Shown piece by piece: positions 10,487 through 18,069 of a stretch of 38,014 bases of DNA. This DNA is from a bacterium (GTDB lineage Bacteria; Cyanobacteriota; Vampirovibrionia; Gastranaerophilales; Gastranaerophilaceae): NCBI GenBank assembly GCA_017541465.1, contig JAFXYZ010000011.1, positions 1-38,014 of the forward strand, given 5' to 3'. The position numbers and the translations under genes are program-made. Every line of letters starts with the position of its first letter. Position 1 is the stretch's first letter. A model generated the notes under the pieces. The model did no database searches. It saw nothing but the letters and a program-made list of their open reading frames with translations, and was not told where the DNA came from.

Positions 10487-10508
10487 TATTGAAAAGATAT
10501 ATCAATAA

Positions 10509-11006
10509 TTAATACAGGGAATCATTCGATATGAATTCTGTCGGGACATATTCACCATTGTTGTTGTAGCCGTATTCTATTCTCTGATCGCCGAACTGAA
10601 CGGGAACATATTCGAGTTTATTGTTGTAACCGTATTCAATTCTCTGGTCGCCGACAGAAACGGGAACATATTCAAGTTTATTGTTGTAACCGTATTCAAT
10701 TTTCTCATCACCTATGGATACGGGTACATATTCAAGTTTGTTATTGTAACCGTATTCAATTCTTTGGTTGCCGATAGAGGTTGGAACGTATTCACATTTG
10801 TTGTTGTAGCCGTACTCAATGTCCTCAGAGCCGAAGGAAACGGGAACATACTGACATTTGTTGTTGTAGCCATACCCAATACTCCCGGAACGGCGAGAGG
10901 CAGGGGTATAATACCCTTTGTTGGTATAGCCGCAGTCGATTTCCTTGCATTTTGCCGAGATTTTTGATAAAAAGAATAAAACTAAAAGAAAAATAATAAC
11001 TTTCAT
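10509..11006 (-). CDS. Secreted protein of seven 20-residue tandem repeats, function unknown
   Basis: A 165-residue protein with a signal peptide (MKVIIFLLVLFFLSKISA, probable cleavage after Ala18) followed by seven 20-residue units from residue 23 onward. The consensus is IEYGYNNKLEYVPVSIGDQR; Tyr, Gly, Asn, Val-Pro and a Gly near position 17 are the conserved points. The repeat is exact at DNA level with period 60 bp. Units 1-3 are more diverged and hold the later cysteines (unit 1, 2 and 3 each have one), while units 4-6 are nearly identical, which suggests recent unit duplication. I do not recognise the family; short beta-hairpin units are plausible. AGGAGG lies well placed before the ATG. 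It precedes the efflux operon but is separated from it by that operon's own promoter. Confidence 0.8.
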   Translation of the reverse strand: MKVIIFLLVLFFLSKISAKCKEIDCGYTNKGYYTPASRRSGSIGYGYNNKCQYVPVSFGSEDIEYGYNNKCEYVPTSIGNQRIEYGYNNKLEYVPVSIGDEKIEYGYNNKLEYVPVSVGDQRIEYGYNNKLEYVPVQFGDQRIEYGYNNNGEYVPTEFISNDSLY

Positions 11007-11203
11007 AGTGACCTCCTGTTTATTTTATCATAGTATACAGGTGCGTCAGAAACGGACGAATTATAAAAATAATTTTAAAATTGACTTTTTTACAGAAGAA
11101 TGACACAATTACGGCATATTTTTATTAAATATTTTAAACACGTCCGAATGTGATATATCTCTGGTTTATTATTTTAATATAAATAAAATGAAAATGAGAA
11201 GTT

Positions 11204-12064
11204 ATGAAAAAGACCATATTTAAAATACTGACAACAATAATTATCTTAGCACTTGCAGGATATTCATATTTTATTGAGCCGAACAGACTTGAGGTAAACA
11301 GATATACAGTTGAGGGTTCAGGGTTAAAAGATATTAAAGTGGTTTTTGCAGGTGATTTTCACATTAAACCCTACGGGCAAAAACGATTAGAGAGAATTGC
11401 CGGGTTAATAAACGAAGAAAACCCCGATATTGTTCTCTCAACAGGGGACTATGTCTGCGGACACACAAAACACTCAACTATGCCAATAGAAAATATTGCA
11501 AAGACTTTGGGTAAAATTCAGAGTAAATACGGTTTTTTCACCACTCTCGGTAACCACGACAGCTGGTACGGGAAAGAAATAATAACAAAAAATCTTGAAG
11601 AAAACGGAATAAAAGTTTTAAGCAACAAAAATATTCAGTTAAATATTGAAGGCCAGAAACTTTATATTGCGGGAGTTGAGGACTATGATACGGGCAAACC
11701 CGATATTGATAAAGCCTTAAACGAAATTGAAAATGAGCCTGTCCTTCTTTTATCTCACTCACCAGATATGTTCGGCAGATATTTAGGCAAGACTACACTT
11801 CTTCTCGCAGGTCACACCCACGGAGGTCAAATCAGGCTTCCTCTTATAGGTCCTATATTTACGGCTTCTAACCACCACGACAAATATTCAAAAGGCTGGA
11901 TAGAAGAAAAAGAAGGAAAAATAATCGAAGTCGATGAAACAAAACCGATTAAGTTATCAAAAGACAGCAAAACAATGTTTGTGACAAGAGGAATAGGCGT
12001 CAGCATACTTCCCTTCCGTTTCAACTGCATTCCTGAAATTGTTGTTATAGAATTTAAAAATTGA
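11204..12064 (+). CDS. Membrane-anchored calcineurin-like metallophosphoesterase (YkuE/YaeI type)
   Basis: A 286-residue enzyme with an N-terminal membrane anchor (about 5-23) and a dinuclear-metal phosphoesterase domain facing the periplasm. The five metal-binding blocks are present in order: GDFH (about 50), GDYV (about 87), GNHDSW (about 120), LSHSPD (about 184) and AGHTHGGQIRLP (about 204). The C-terminal FVTRGIGVSILPFRFNCIPEI motif is typical of the YkuE/YaeI/LpxG-like group, some of which cleave UDP-2,3-diacylglucosamine in lipid A synthesis or act on phospholipids. The substrate is not determined here. GAGAAG is placed before the ATG. It is divergent from the repeat-protein gene and converges on the PF04020 gene with a 7-bp gap. 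Confidence 0.92.
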   Translation: MKKTIFKILTTIIILALAGYSYFIEPNRLEVNRYTVEGSGLKDIKVVFAGDFHIKPYGQKRLERIAGLINEENPDIVLSTGDYVCGHTKHSTMPIENIAKTLGKIQSKYGFFTTLGNHDSWYGKEIITKNLEENGIKVLSNKNIQLNIEGQKLYIAGVEDYDTGKPDIDKALNEIENEPVLLLSHSPDMFGRYLGKTTLLLAGHTHGGQIRLPLIGPIFTASNHHDKYSKGWIEEKEGKIIEVDETKPIKLSKDSKTMFVTRGIGVSILPFRFNCIPEIVVIEFKN

Positions 12065-12071
12065 AAAAATA

Positions 12072-12422
12072 TTATTGTTTCTTCTTTTCCGTAAAAAGCA
12101 CGACGGGTACGAGCAAAATGGCGACTACAAGAGAACCTGCGAGCCCTGCCCAGAAATTCTGAACCGAAAAACCGGGGGTTATATACGCAACAAGCATAAA
12201 TAAAAGCGCATTTATAACAAAAGTAAACAGGCCCAAGGTCAGAATATTTGCAGGAAGCGAGATAAACATCAAAATCGGTTTAATAAACGCATTCACAACT
12301 GCCATAACAACGACCGCCAGCATGGCATAAGAAAAACCGACAATGGTTATACCCGGCACAAGGTGTGCGGTCAGCATTATAATCAGTGCGGACAATACCC
12401 ATCTTACCAATAATCTCAACAT
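12072..12422 (-). CDS. Small four-helix membrane protein of the PF04020 ('phage holin family') group
   Basis: A 116-residue protein with four predicted membrane helices (about 4-21, 28-48, 52-80 and 86-108) and the family-typical segments AVVNAFIKPILMFISLPANI and LTLGLFTFVINALLF. Despite the database name, members are widespread chromosomal membrane proteins of unknown function (YvlD type), not phage lysis proteins. No phage gene is nearby. GGGG lies 6 nt before the ATG. It is downstream of the large coiled-coil gene on the same strand but separated from it by a terminator hairpin, so it is probably transcribed alone. Confidence 0.88.
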   Translation of the reverse strand: MLRLLVRWVLSALIIMLTAHLVPGITIVGFSYAMLAVVVMAVVNAFIKPILMFISLPANILTLGLFTFVINALLFMLVAYITPGFSVQNFWAGLAGSLVVAILLVPVVLFTEKKKQ

Positions 12423-12466
12423 AACTTTCCCCTCATAAATTTAACAAAACCATTATATCACCATAA

Positions 12467-12500
12467 AATAATTCCCACGATATAAATCATGGGAATTATT
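12467..12500 (-). terminator. Intrinsic terminator of the coiled-coil protein gene
   Basis: A perfect 11-bp inverted repeat (AATAATTCCCA / TGGGAATTATT) with a 12-nt loop starts 23 bp after the stop codon of the minus-strand gene. On the minus strand it is followed by a T-rich stretch (TTTTATGG), as expected for a Rho-independent terminator. Confidence 0.75.
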
Positions 12501-12522
12501 AATTTTATAAACCTGTTTTATA

Positions 12523-14133
12523 TTATGCGATTGCTTTGTCCTGAAGCAGGTATTGATAAACACCTCTGTATTCGATATTTTTAACATCGAGTTGTTTATT
12601 TGCAATTTCGATGGCATTTTCAACAGAGTAGCCTTTGTTAACCCATTCGGTAACAATTTTGTCGTATTCAACCTGAGTAACGTCAGCGCCTGTTTTGTTG
12701 ATGGGTGATTCTGCGATTTTTTCGCCGTCATTACCGGTATAGTTTGCATCTGCTCCGGTTTCGCCTTTTGCCTTTTCAAGAGCCTCTTCTAATGTGAAGC
12801 CTAATTTCAGGAATTTATCAACAATACTGTTAAATCCGCTCTGTCCGCCTCCAAAACGAGGACCATCTGACTTAAAGTTAAAGCGAAGTTCGTCAATACC
12901 GGTGATACCGCTGGCTGAACCATCATAATTATGTTTTCCTCTGTAGTAGCCTGCCATCTTCTCCTGGAGGAACTGGCTGTAGCGTTTTCTTGCGCCTGTC
13001 TGTTCGCCCGTAACTTTATCGGTATAAGTTCCGTTAACCCAAGCGCTGTTATCCTGTTTCTTAGCTTTTGACCAGGTCTTTGAAGCATGGTCATAAGTTC
13101 CGAGAACTTCATTTCTGATAGCCCTTTCATTAGAACCCTTGAAGGCACTTGCAGTACCGAGTTCGCTGTTTGACATCTGAGCCATTTGTTTAACCATTTC
13201 ATATTCTTCTTTTGATAAGTCAAGAACTGACATACAATCAAAGCCCATAGCATCAAGTGCTGCCGATACGTGAACTTCGTTCTGCTGACATTGACCATCG
13301 GGCATCAGATAGTCGTTTTTATAAACCTGAGCGAGATGACCTTCACTGTCCTGAATAACGTTTCCGTTTTCATCTACGAGAGAGAAACAGTATTGTCTGT
13401 CACCGCATTTGGTAATCTGTATTCCGTATTCTCTTAAAAGTCTGCCTGCGTTACCGCTCTTGCATAAACTTTCCCAGTTAGGATCGGTATCGCCTTTAAA
13501 TATATCAGCTATTGCTGCGGATAATTTTGCATCTAAGACAAGGTCCAAAACAGTATCATAAGATTGTGCAACTTTACATTGTGCACTGTATCTTGTGCTC
13601 TGGGAACAGCTTTCGCCCATCGCAACGGCTACGTTTTGGAAGTGTCCGTAGTTATAACCGTCTTCTAAGGCAATGCCGTATTCCTCATACATCATTCTTC
13701 TGAATTCGGCATACTCAGCATCTGACATACCGTGGACTTCATTAGCCCCCTGAGCAGCCTCCTCCTGATTTCTTTCGTCTAAAGTGGCATTGAGGTTGCT
13801 GACAGTATCTTCAGTTGTTGCACCCTGCCGGGTTGTACCCTGCTGAGTTGCGAAATATTTTTCTTCTCTGTCGCCGTCAAATATCGAAGGGCCTTCGGCT
13901 TCTTTTTGTTCTTCCTTGGCTTTTTCTTCTTCGCGGACTTTTTCTTCTTCTTCGACACGTGCTTTTTCTTCGGCCTTTTTCTGCTCTTCGGCACGTTTCT
14001 TTTCTTCCGCCTTTTTACGTTCTTCGGCGCGTCTTTTTTCTTCTTCTCTGCGTCTTTCTTCAGCGCGTCTTCTCTGTTCTTCAAGACTTGCCGTGTTTGT
14101 AGTGGTAGAATTTCCGCCAACATTCATTGACAT
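12523..14133 (-). CDS. Large hydrophilic protein with charged coiled coil, function unknown
   Basis: A 536-residue protein without signal peptide or membrane segment. Residues 1-16 are Asn/Ser/Thr/Gly-rich (MSMNVGGNSTTTNT). Residues 17-80 are an almost pure Glu/Arg/Lys/Ala stretch that should form a long single helix or coiled coil. The middle (about 140-420) is a globular-looking region with about seven cysteines. The C-terminus has two copies of a helical motif, LGFTLEEALEKAKG and KGYSVENAIEIANK, about 70 residues apart. Similar GF[TS]xxE motifs occur in the unknown protein at 28045-29796. AGGAGAG is well placed before the ATG. I recognise no family; a structural or exported effector-like role is possible but unproven. 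Confidence 0.8.
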   Translation of the reverse strand: MSMNVGGNSTTTNTASLEEQRRRAEERRREEEKRRAEERKKAEEKKRAEEQKKAEEKARVEEEEKVREEEKAKEEQKEAEGPSIFDGDREEKYFATQQGTTRQGATTEDTVSNLNATLDERNQEEAAQGANEVHGMSDAEYAEFRRMMYEEYGIALEDGYNYGHFQNVAVAMGESCSQSTRYSAQCKVAQSYDTVLDLVLDAKLSAAIADIFKGDTDPNWESLCKSGNAGRLLREYGIQITKCGDRQYCFSLVDENGNVIQDSEGHLAQVYKNDYLMPDGQCQQNEVHVSAALDAMGFDCMSVLDLSKEEYEMVKQMAQMSNSELGTASAFKGSNERAIRNEVLGTYDHASKTWSKAKKQDNSAWVNGTYTDKVTGEQTGARKRYSQFLQEKMAGYYRGKHNYDGSASGITGIDELRFNFKSDGPRFGGGQSGFNSIVDKFLKLGFTLEEALEKAKGETGADANYTGNDGEKIAESPINKTGADVTQVEYDKIVTEWVNKGYSVENAIEIANKQLDVKNIEYRGVYQYLLQDKAIA

Positions 14134-14270
14134 TGCTCTCTCCTTTAATTTTGGATTTTTTCTGCCTCTAAAAATATAAACTGTTTTTTATAAAAAAAAT
14201 TGACTTTTTATATAAAAAATATTGAAAGAAGTATATATTTTTGTTACAAATCTTTACAAAAGCTCAAGAT

Positions 14271-14299
14271 TTGCACTAATTATACTGATAAAATAATAT
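14271..14299 (+). promoter_or_regulatory. Probable promoter of the radical SAM operon
   Basis: TTGCAC (14271-14276) and TAATAT (14294-14299) are separated by 17 nt, ending 33 bp before the ATG of the radical SAM gene. Each differs from consensus at one or two positions. Confidence 0.5.
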
Positions 14300-14332
14300 A
14301 TATAGTGAAAGGTTATAATCAAAAGATACACT

Positions 14333-16132
14333 ATGAATATTCTGTTTATATTCCCGCCCCAGTGGCTTCCCGTAGAACCGCACTTCGCTATCCCTTCTCT
14401 GATGGGACAGTTCCGAGGCAGCAGGCATAATGTTGAGGGAATGGATTTAAACCTTGAATTTTACCTGAAAATTTTAAATAAAGACCATCTTGAAAAATGT
14501 ATTAAAAATGCACGGGAAATAAAAGAAAAATTAGCCCCCGAAATAAAAGAGAAATACAAAAAATCAATAAAATATGAGGACTATCCCTTAGAGGACAGAA
14601 ACAAGTTTTTAAAATATATTTTAATACGCGATTTCTTAGAGAAAAACGAAAAAGAGCTTCATAAATTTCCCTATCTTATCTCTCAGGCAATAGAGATAAT
14701 GCGCTCAAAAGAGCTTTTCTATAATCCCCGTTTGTTTATAGATTCTCTGGATATTATAGATAAGTGTTTGCGGATAGCATCACTTGAATATGCCCCATCA
14801 ACAATGTCTATGAGCAGTTTTTACAACCAGAATTTCAGATACAATTATGAAAACATAGACTATTTTGTAAACGACAAATCAACAAACATGTTCTATGATT
14901 TTATGGCGGAAAAACTGGAGGAAATAAAAGCAAAGAAACCCGACTACATCGGAATATCAATTAATTCCTCAAGTCAGATAGTTGCAGGGCTGACGCTCTC
15001 AAAACTTTTAAAAGAGAATACAAACGCCAATATAACTATAGGCGGAAACTATTTTGGGAGGGTAACGGAAGCCTTTTCAAAGCATAAAGAATTTTTTGAA
15101 GTTTATGCTGATTATCTTCTTGTGGAGGAGGGTGAAAAACCCGTTCTTGAACTTGCAGAGTTTTTTAACGGAGAGAGAAAACTCGAAGAGGTTTCAAACC
15201 TGATGTACCTGAAGGATGGGGAAGTCAAAATAAACAATAAAACAATCCCGATGCCTTTGAATGAAATGAAACCCATGAGCTTTAACGGCTACGATTTAAA
15301 GAAGTATTTAGCCCCCGAAATTATTCTTCCCTTCCAGACCTCAAGAGGGTGTTACTGGCACAAATGCAGTTTTTGCGACCATGACTTCGGTATGCACTAC
15401 AATGTAAAATCTTTAGATAAACTGGTCGATGAAATAAAGACGATGAAAAGGGAATACGACATCGACAAGTTTGAGTTTATTGATGAAGCAATAAGCCCTA
15501 ACTATATGAATAATATGGCGCAAAGGCTTCTTGATGAAGGAATAAAAATTTCTTATTTCTGTGACGGCAGACTTGAAGAAGGTTTCACCTATGAAATCTT
15601 AAAAAAGGCTCACGACTCGGGGCTTAAAATGGTATTGTGGGGTTTAGAATCAGGAAGCAGAAAGATTATGGACTTAATCAACAAGGGTGTTGATTTTGAC
15701 AAAAGAATTGATGTCTTTAAAAATGCTGCAAAGGCAGGTGTTTTCAACTTCGCCTTTATCTTCTTCGGCTTCCCCGCGGAGACAAAAGCAGATGCGATGA
15801 TGACAATAAAACTTATCCACGACAATAAAGACGTCATCCACACCTACGGAAGAAGTATTTTTACAATGGGTAAGCATACTTTAATCAGAGAAAACCCCGA
15901 AAAATACGGTGTTGACGGTGAAATTAAACAGGAGGATGAGTTCAGCCCTACTTATATTTATAAAGCAAAAGGTATGACACCAGAGGAGCTTAATGAAGTC
16001 ATCGGTTACTGCAACAATATGGCTAATAACACCTACGGAAACAACCTTGTCTTTAAATTAGTCAGCAGGGAAATTATTTTTCTCTATCTCATTAAATACG
16101 GCTTAGAAGATGTTATTAATTACAGGTTTTAA
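14333..16132 (+). CDS. B12-binding-domain radical SAM protein
   Basis: A 599-residue radical SAM enzyme with an N-terminal cobalamin-binding-like region (the start NILFIFPPQW and the GISINSSSQIVAGLTLSKLL to ITIGGNYFG segment, about 200-242) and a radical SAM TIM barrel from about 330. The cluster motif is Cys340-X4-Cys345-X2-Cys348 (SRGCYWHKCSFCDHDFG), one residue longer between the first two cysteines than the canonical CX3CX2C; such spacing variants are known among B12-type members. The canonical DxHxxG cobalamin ligand motif is not visible, so B12 binding is uncertain. Later barrel motifs (FEFIDEAISP, MVLWGLESGS) are present. The substrate is unknown; methyltransferase or ring-modifying chemistry is typical. 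The next gene starts 3 bp after its stop. Confidence 0.88.
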   Translation: MNILFIFPPQWLPVEPHFAIPSLMGQFRGSRHNVEGMDLNLEFYLKILNKDHLEKCIKNAREIKEKLAPEIKEKYKKSIKYEDYPLEDRNKFLKYILIRDFLEKNEKELHKFPYLISQAIEIMRSKELFYNPRLFIDSLDIIDKCLRIASLEYAPSTMSMSSFYNQNFRYNYENIDYFVNDKSTNMFYDFMAEKLEEIKAKKPDYIGISINSSSQIVAGLTLSKLLKENTNANITIGGNYFGRVTEAFSKHKEFFEVYADYLLVEEGEKPVLELAEFFNGERKLEEVSNLMYLKDGEVKINNKTIPMPLNEMKPMSFNGYDLKKYLAPEIILPFQTSRGCYWHKCSFCDHDFGMHYNVKSLDKLVDEIKTMKREYDIDKFEFIDEAISPNYMNNMAQRLLDEGIKISYFCDGRLEEGFTYEILKKAHDSGLKMVLWGLESGSRKIMDLINKGVDFDKRIDVFKNAAKAGVFNFAFIFFGFPAETKADAMMTIKLIHDNKDVIHTYGRSIFTMGKHTLIRENPEKYGVDGEIKQEDEFSPTYIYKAKGMTPEELNEVIGYCNNMANNTYGNNLVFKLVSREIIFLYLIKYGLEDVINYRF

Positions 16133-16135
16133 ACT

Positions 16136-16498
16136 ATGAAGGATTTCTTGAAAGCATTATTCGGACAGGAAAGAGAAGAGGACAAACCTCAGTCTTTAGA
16201 AGATATTCTCGATAATCGCGAAAAGACAAAAGAAAGGTTTGCCCAAAACCTTAGGGAAAAACTCTTTTTCACTGAAGAAGAAATTAAAGAAGTTACAGAT
16301 ATAATTGATAACAGCTATAAAATAATGGATTTAATCCGGGATAACAAGAGTTTTAAGAACTACGGACTGATTTCTTCCCAGCTGTTTGAAATGGATTTTC
16401 GCCAGGTAGAAAAGGACATGCTAGAAACACTCGATGCAAAAATCAAAGAAATTATGGCGGAAAAAGTGAAACGCGCAAAAGAATATTTTAATAAATAA
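16136..16498 (+). CDS. Small acidic helical protein, function unknown
   Basis: A 120-residue, charged, all-helical-looking protein (starting MKDFLKALFGQEREED) without cysteines, signal peptide or membrane segment. The start is 3 bp after the radical SAM stop codon, so translation is probably coupled and the two may work together, for example as a partner or adaptor; this is inference from position alone. The segment LFFTEEEIKEVTDIIDNSYK is the most conserved-looking part. I do not recognise a family. Confidence 0.75.
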   Translation: MKDFLKALFGQEREEDKPQSLEDILDNREKTKERFAQNLREKLFFTEEEIKEVTDIIDNSYKIMDLIRDNKSFKNYGLISSQLFEMDFRQVEKDMLETLDAKIKEIMAEKVKRAKEYFNK

Positions 16499-16564
16499 TT
16501 TCTTCATGGCAAAATATTTTGTTGACCGATTTTGTTAAATTGTCAAAAAAAATCGGAAGCAACA

Positions 16565-17122
16565 ATGTTAATATCCTTCGGCAAAAAAATACCCATAGCA
16601 ACGTGCGATATAAAAGATATAAACAAGGATAAATTCATAAAAGCCACTATAGTAAGATATGACTGCAGTGATTATTCCGATATTGAAGAAATACGAGATT
16701 TATCCTCCGACTGGAAATTCAGGAAAAATGTTGCCTCATATATGGGAAGAGATTACAACACTAAAGGCACATCAAGAATAAGCCCCTATTCATTTTTTGC
16801 GATGAAAACCCAAAACGGTGAAACAATAGGCTATGCTCAGACTAAAGACAGCGGCGAAGATTTGGTGCTGGATTTTTTAGAGAGCGAACCAAACAAAAAA
16901 TACAAATATGTCGGAACTAATATGATTTCATGCCTGAGCGGACTTGCTTTAAAAGAGAAAAAATACAAAAGGCTCTATATTCCCAACCCGATTAGGGAAG
17001 CAAGAGGTTTTTACATAAAACAGTGCGGATTTAAAGAGAAGACAAGAGATTTTACACTGTCACTCGATAAACAGGGAATGAAAAAATCACTAAAGACATC
17101 ACCCGTTGATTTTTATGCCTGA
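16565..17122 (+). CDS. GNAT-like N-acetyltransferase-related protein
   Basis: A 185-residue protein. I place the start at ATG 16565, with GGAAG 6 nt upstream, in preference to a TTG at 16532 that has no ribosome site. The N-terminus LISFGKKIPIATCDIKD is unlike a classical GNAT, but the C-terminal half fits the fold: an acceptor-binding strand (FFAMKTQNGETIGYAQTKD), a helix after YVGTNMISCLSGLALKEKKY in the acetyl-CoA region, and the end motif ARGFYIKQCGFKE, which is the common GNAT ending 'a..fY.k.GF'. The canonical Q/RxxGxG/A loop is not clear, so activity is uncertain. It follows the small acidic protein by 66 bp and overlaps tatC tail to tail by 10 bp. Confidence 0.65.
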   Translation: MLISFGKKIPIATCDIKDINKDKFIKATIVRYDCSDYSDIEEIRDLSSDWKFRKNVASYMGRDYNTKGTSRISPYSFFAMKTQNGETIGYAQTKDSGEDLVLDFLESEPNKKYKYVGTNMISCLSGLALKEKKYKRLYIPNPIREARGFYIKQCGFKEKTRDFTLSLDKQGMKKSLKTSPVDFYA

Positions 17123-17832
17123 TTTTTATTACAAATTTTAGAGAAAACAAGCCCGAGTTCAAAAAGCATATAGGTGGGAACAAATAACAGGATTTGGCTC
17201 ACAATATCGGGAGGTGTCAAAAGAGCCGCAGAGATTAACAAAATCACCACTACGTAAGGCCGTTTTGAACTGACCGCTTCATAAGATAAAATTCCCCATT
17301 TTATCATCATAAACACAACAAGAGGTACCTGGAACATCAGCCCGAAGGTTAAAGAGAGCCCGAGCGCGAGATTAACGACATTAGAAACCCCGAAAAGAGC
17401 TTTTACGTTATTCCCCGAAAAACTAATACCAAAATTGATTATGAGAGGAAGGATACAAAAGAGGCAAAAAATAACACCAAAGCAGAAAAGAGTACCTGAG
17501 ATAAAAACACTTGCCCTGATAAAATTTCTCTCATTTTCGTATAGTGCGGGAAGAACAAAATTCCAAACCTTCTTTAAAATATAAGGAAAAGATAAAACAA
17601 ACGAAATCAAAAGCGCAAGTTTAATCTGAAGAATAAAAACCTCCATCGGGGCAAAATAATTAAGAGTGATGTTATTGTCGGAGACCAGCACCTTGATTAA
17701 GAAATTGAGGACTTTAGGGCTTATAAAAAATGCAAACGGCAAAATAATACCGACAGCAACAAAGCACCTTATCAGTGTTTCTCTGAGCGCCTCAAGGTGG
17801 GTTATTAAACTTTGCTCCTTATCTTCACTCAT
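17113..17832 (-). CDS. tatC: Twin-arginine translocase subunit TatC
   Basis: A 239-residue inner-membrane protein with six hydrophobic segments, the receptor for twin-arginine signal peptides. The N-terminal cytoplasmic signature HLEALRETLIR (residues 12-22) and the first periplasmic loop FAPMEVFILQIKLAL are family-typical, as is SFPYILKKVWNFVLPALYENER before TM3. The start shares one base with the end of tatA. It is the last gene of the operon polyferredoxin > tatA > tatC, which suggests that the polyferredoxin is a Tat client. No tatB is in the window. Confidence 0.94.
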   Translation of the reverse strand: MSEDKEQSLITHLEALRETLIRCFVAVGIILPFAFFISPKVLNFLIKVLVSDNNITLNYFAPMEVFILQIKLALLISFVLSFPYILKKVWNFVLPALYENERNFIRASVFISGTLFCFGVIFCLFCILPLIINFGISFSGNNVKALFGVSNVVNLALGLSLTFGLMFQVPLVVFMMIKWGILSYEAVSSKRPYVVVILLISAALLTPPDIVSQILLFVPTYMLFELGLVFSKICNKNQA

Positions 17833-18038
17833 TATGACTGAGACGATTCTTCTTTTTCGGGTTCATCTTTTACGGAATTAGCAATTTCATCGGCTTCTTT
17901 TTTAATGGTTTCTTTAGCCTTTTTAAACTCATACGAGGCTCTTCCGAGGGCTCTTGCAAGCTCAGGAATACGTTTTCCCCCAAATAGAAGAAGAACAACG
18001 ATTATAACTAAAGTTATTTCCTGTATTCCGATAGACAT
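17832..18038 (-). CDS. tatA: Twin-arginine translocase TatA/TatB-family subunit
   Basis: A 68-residue protein with the TatA layout: an N-terminal membrane helix (about 6-20), the hinge FGGKRIPELARALG (19-32), then an amphipathic helix and an acidic, disordered tail rich in Glu, Lys and Ser. The hinge fits TatA of minimal TatAC systems and also TatB, so I cannot separate the two by sequence; a TatAC pair is the simplest reading. AGGAG is present before the ATG. It lies 31 bp after the polyferredoxin gene and overlaps tatC by one base. Confidence 0.92.
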   Translation of the reverse strand: MSIGIQEITLVIIVVLLLFGGKRIPELARALGRASYEFKKAKETIKKEADEIANSVKDEPEKEESSQS

Positions 18039-18069
18039 ATTTTACTCCTTATTAATTCCTTTAATTAAA

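Noticed and set aside
10509-10960. Regular 60-bp repeats that could suggest a CRISPR array
   Set aside because: The repeats are contiguous, with no unique spacers, and stay in one reading frame with a signal peptide; they encode protein repeats.
12072-12422. 'Phage holin' gene as a sign of a prophage
   Set aside because: PF04020 proteins are ordinary chromosomal membrane proteins and no other phage gene is present.
13779-14130. Several open frames (antisense and shifted) over the coiled-coil region of the 12523-14133 gene
   Set aside because: They are by-products of repetitive GAA/GCG/AAA codons; products are near-homopolymers of Phe/Ser or Lys.
16532-16564. Upstream TTG start for the GNAT-like gene
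   Set aside because: No ribosome site precedes it, whereas ATG 16565 has GGAAG at a good distance.
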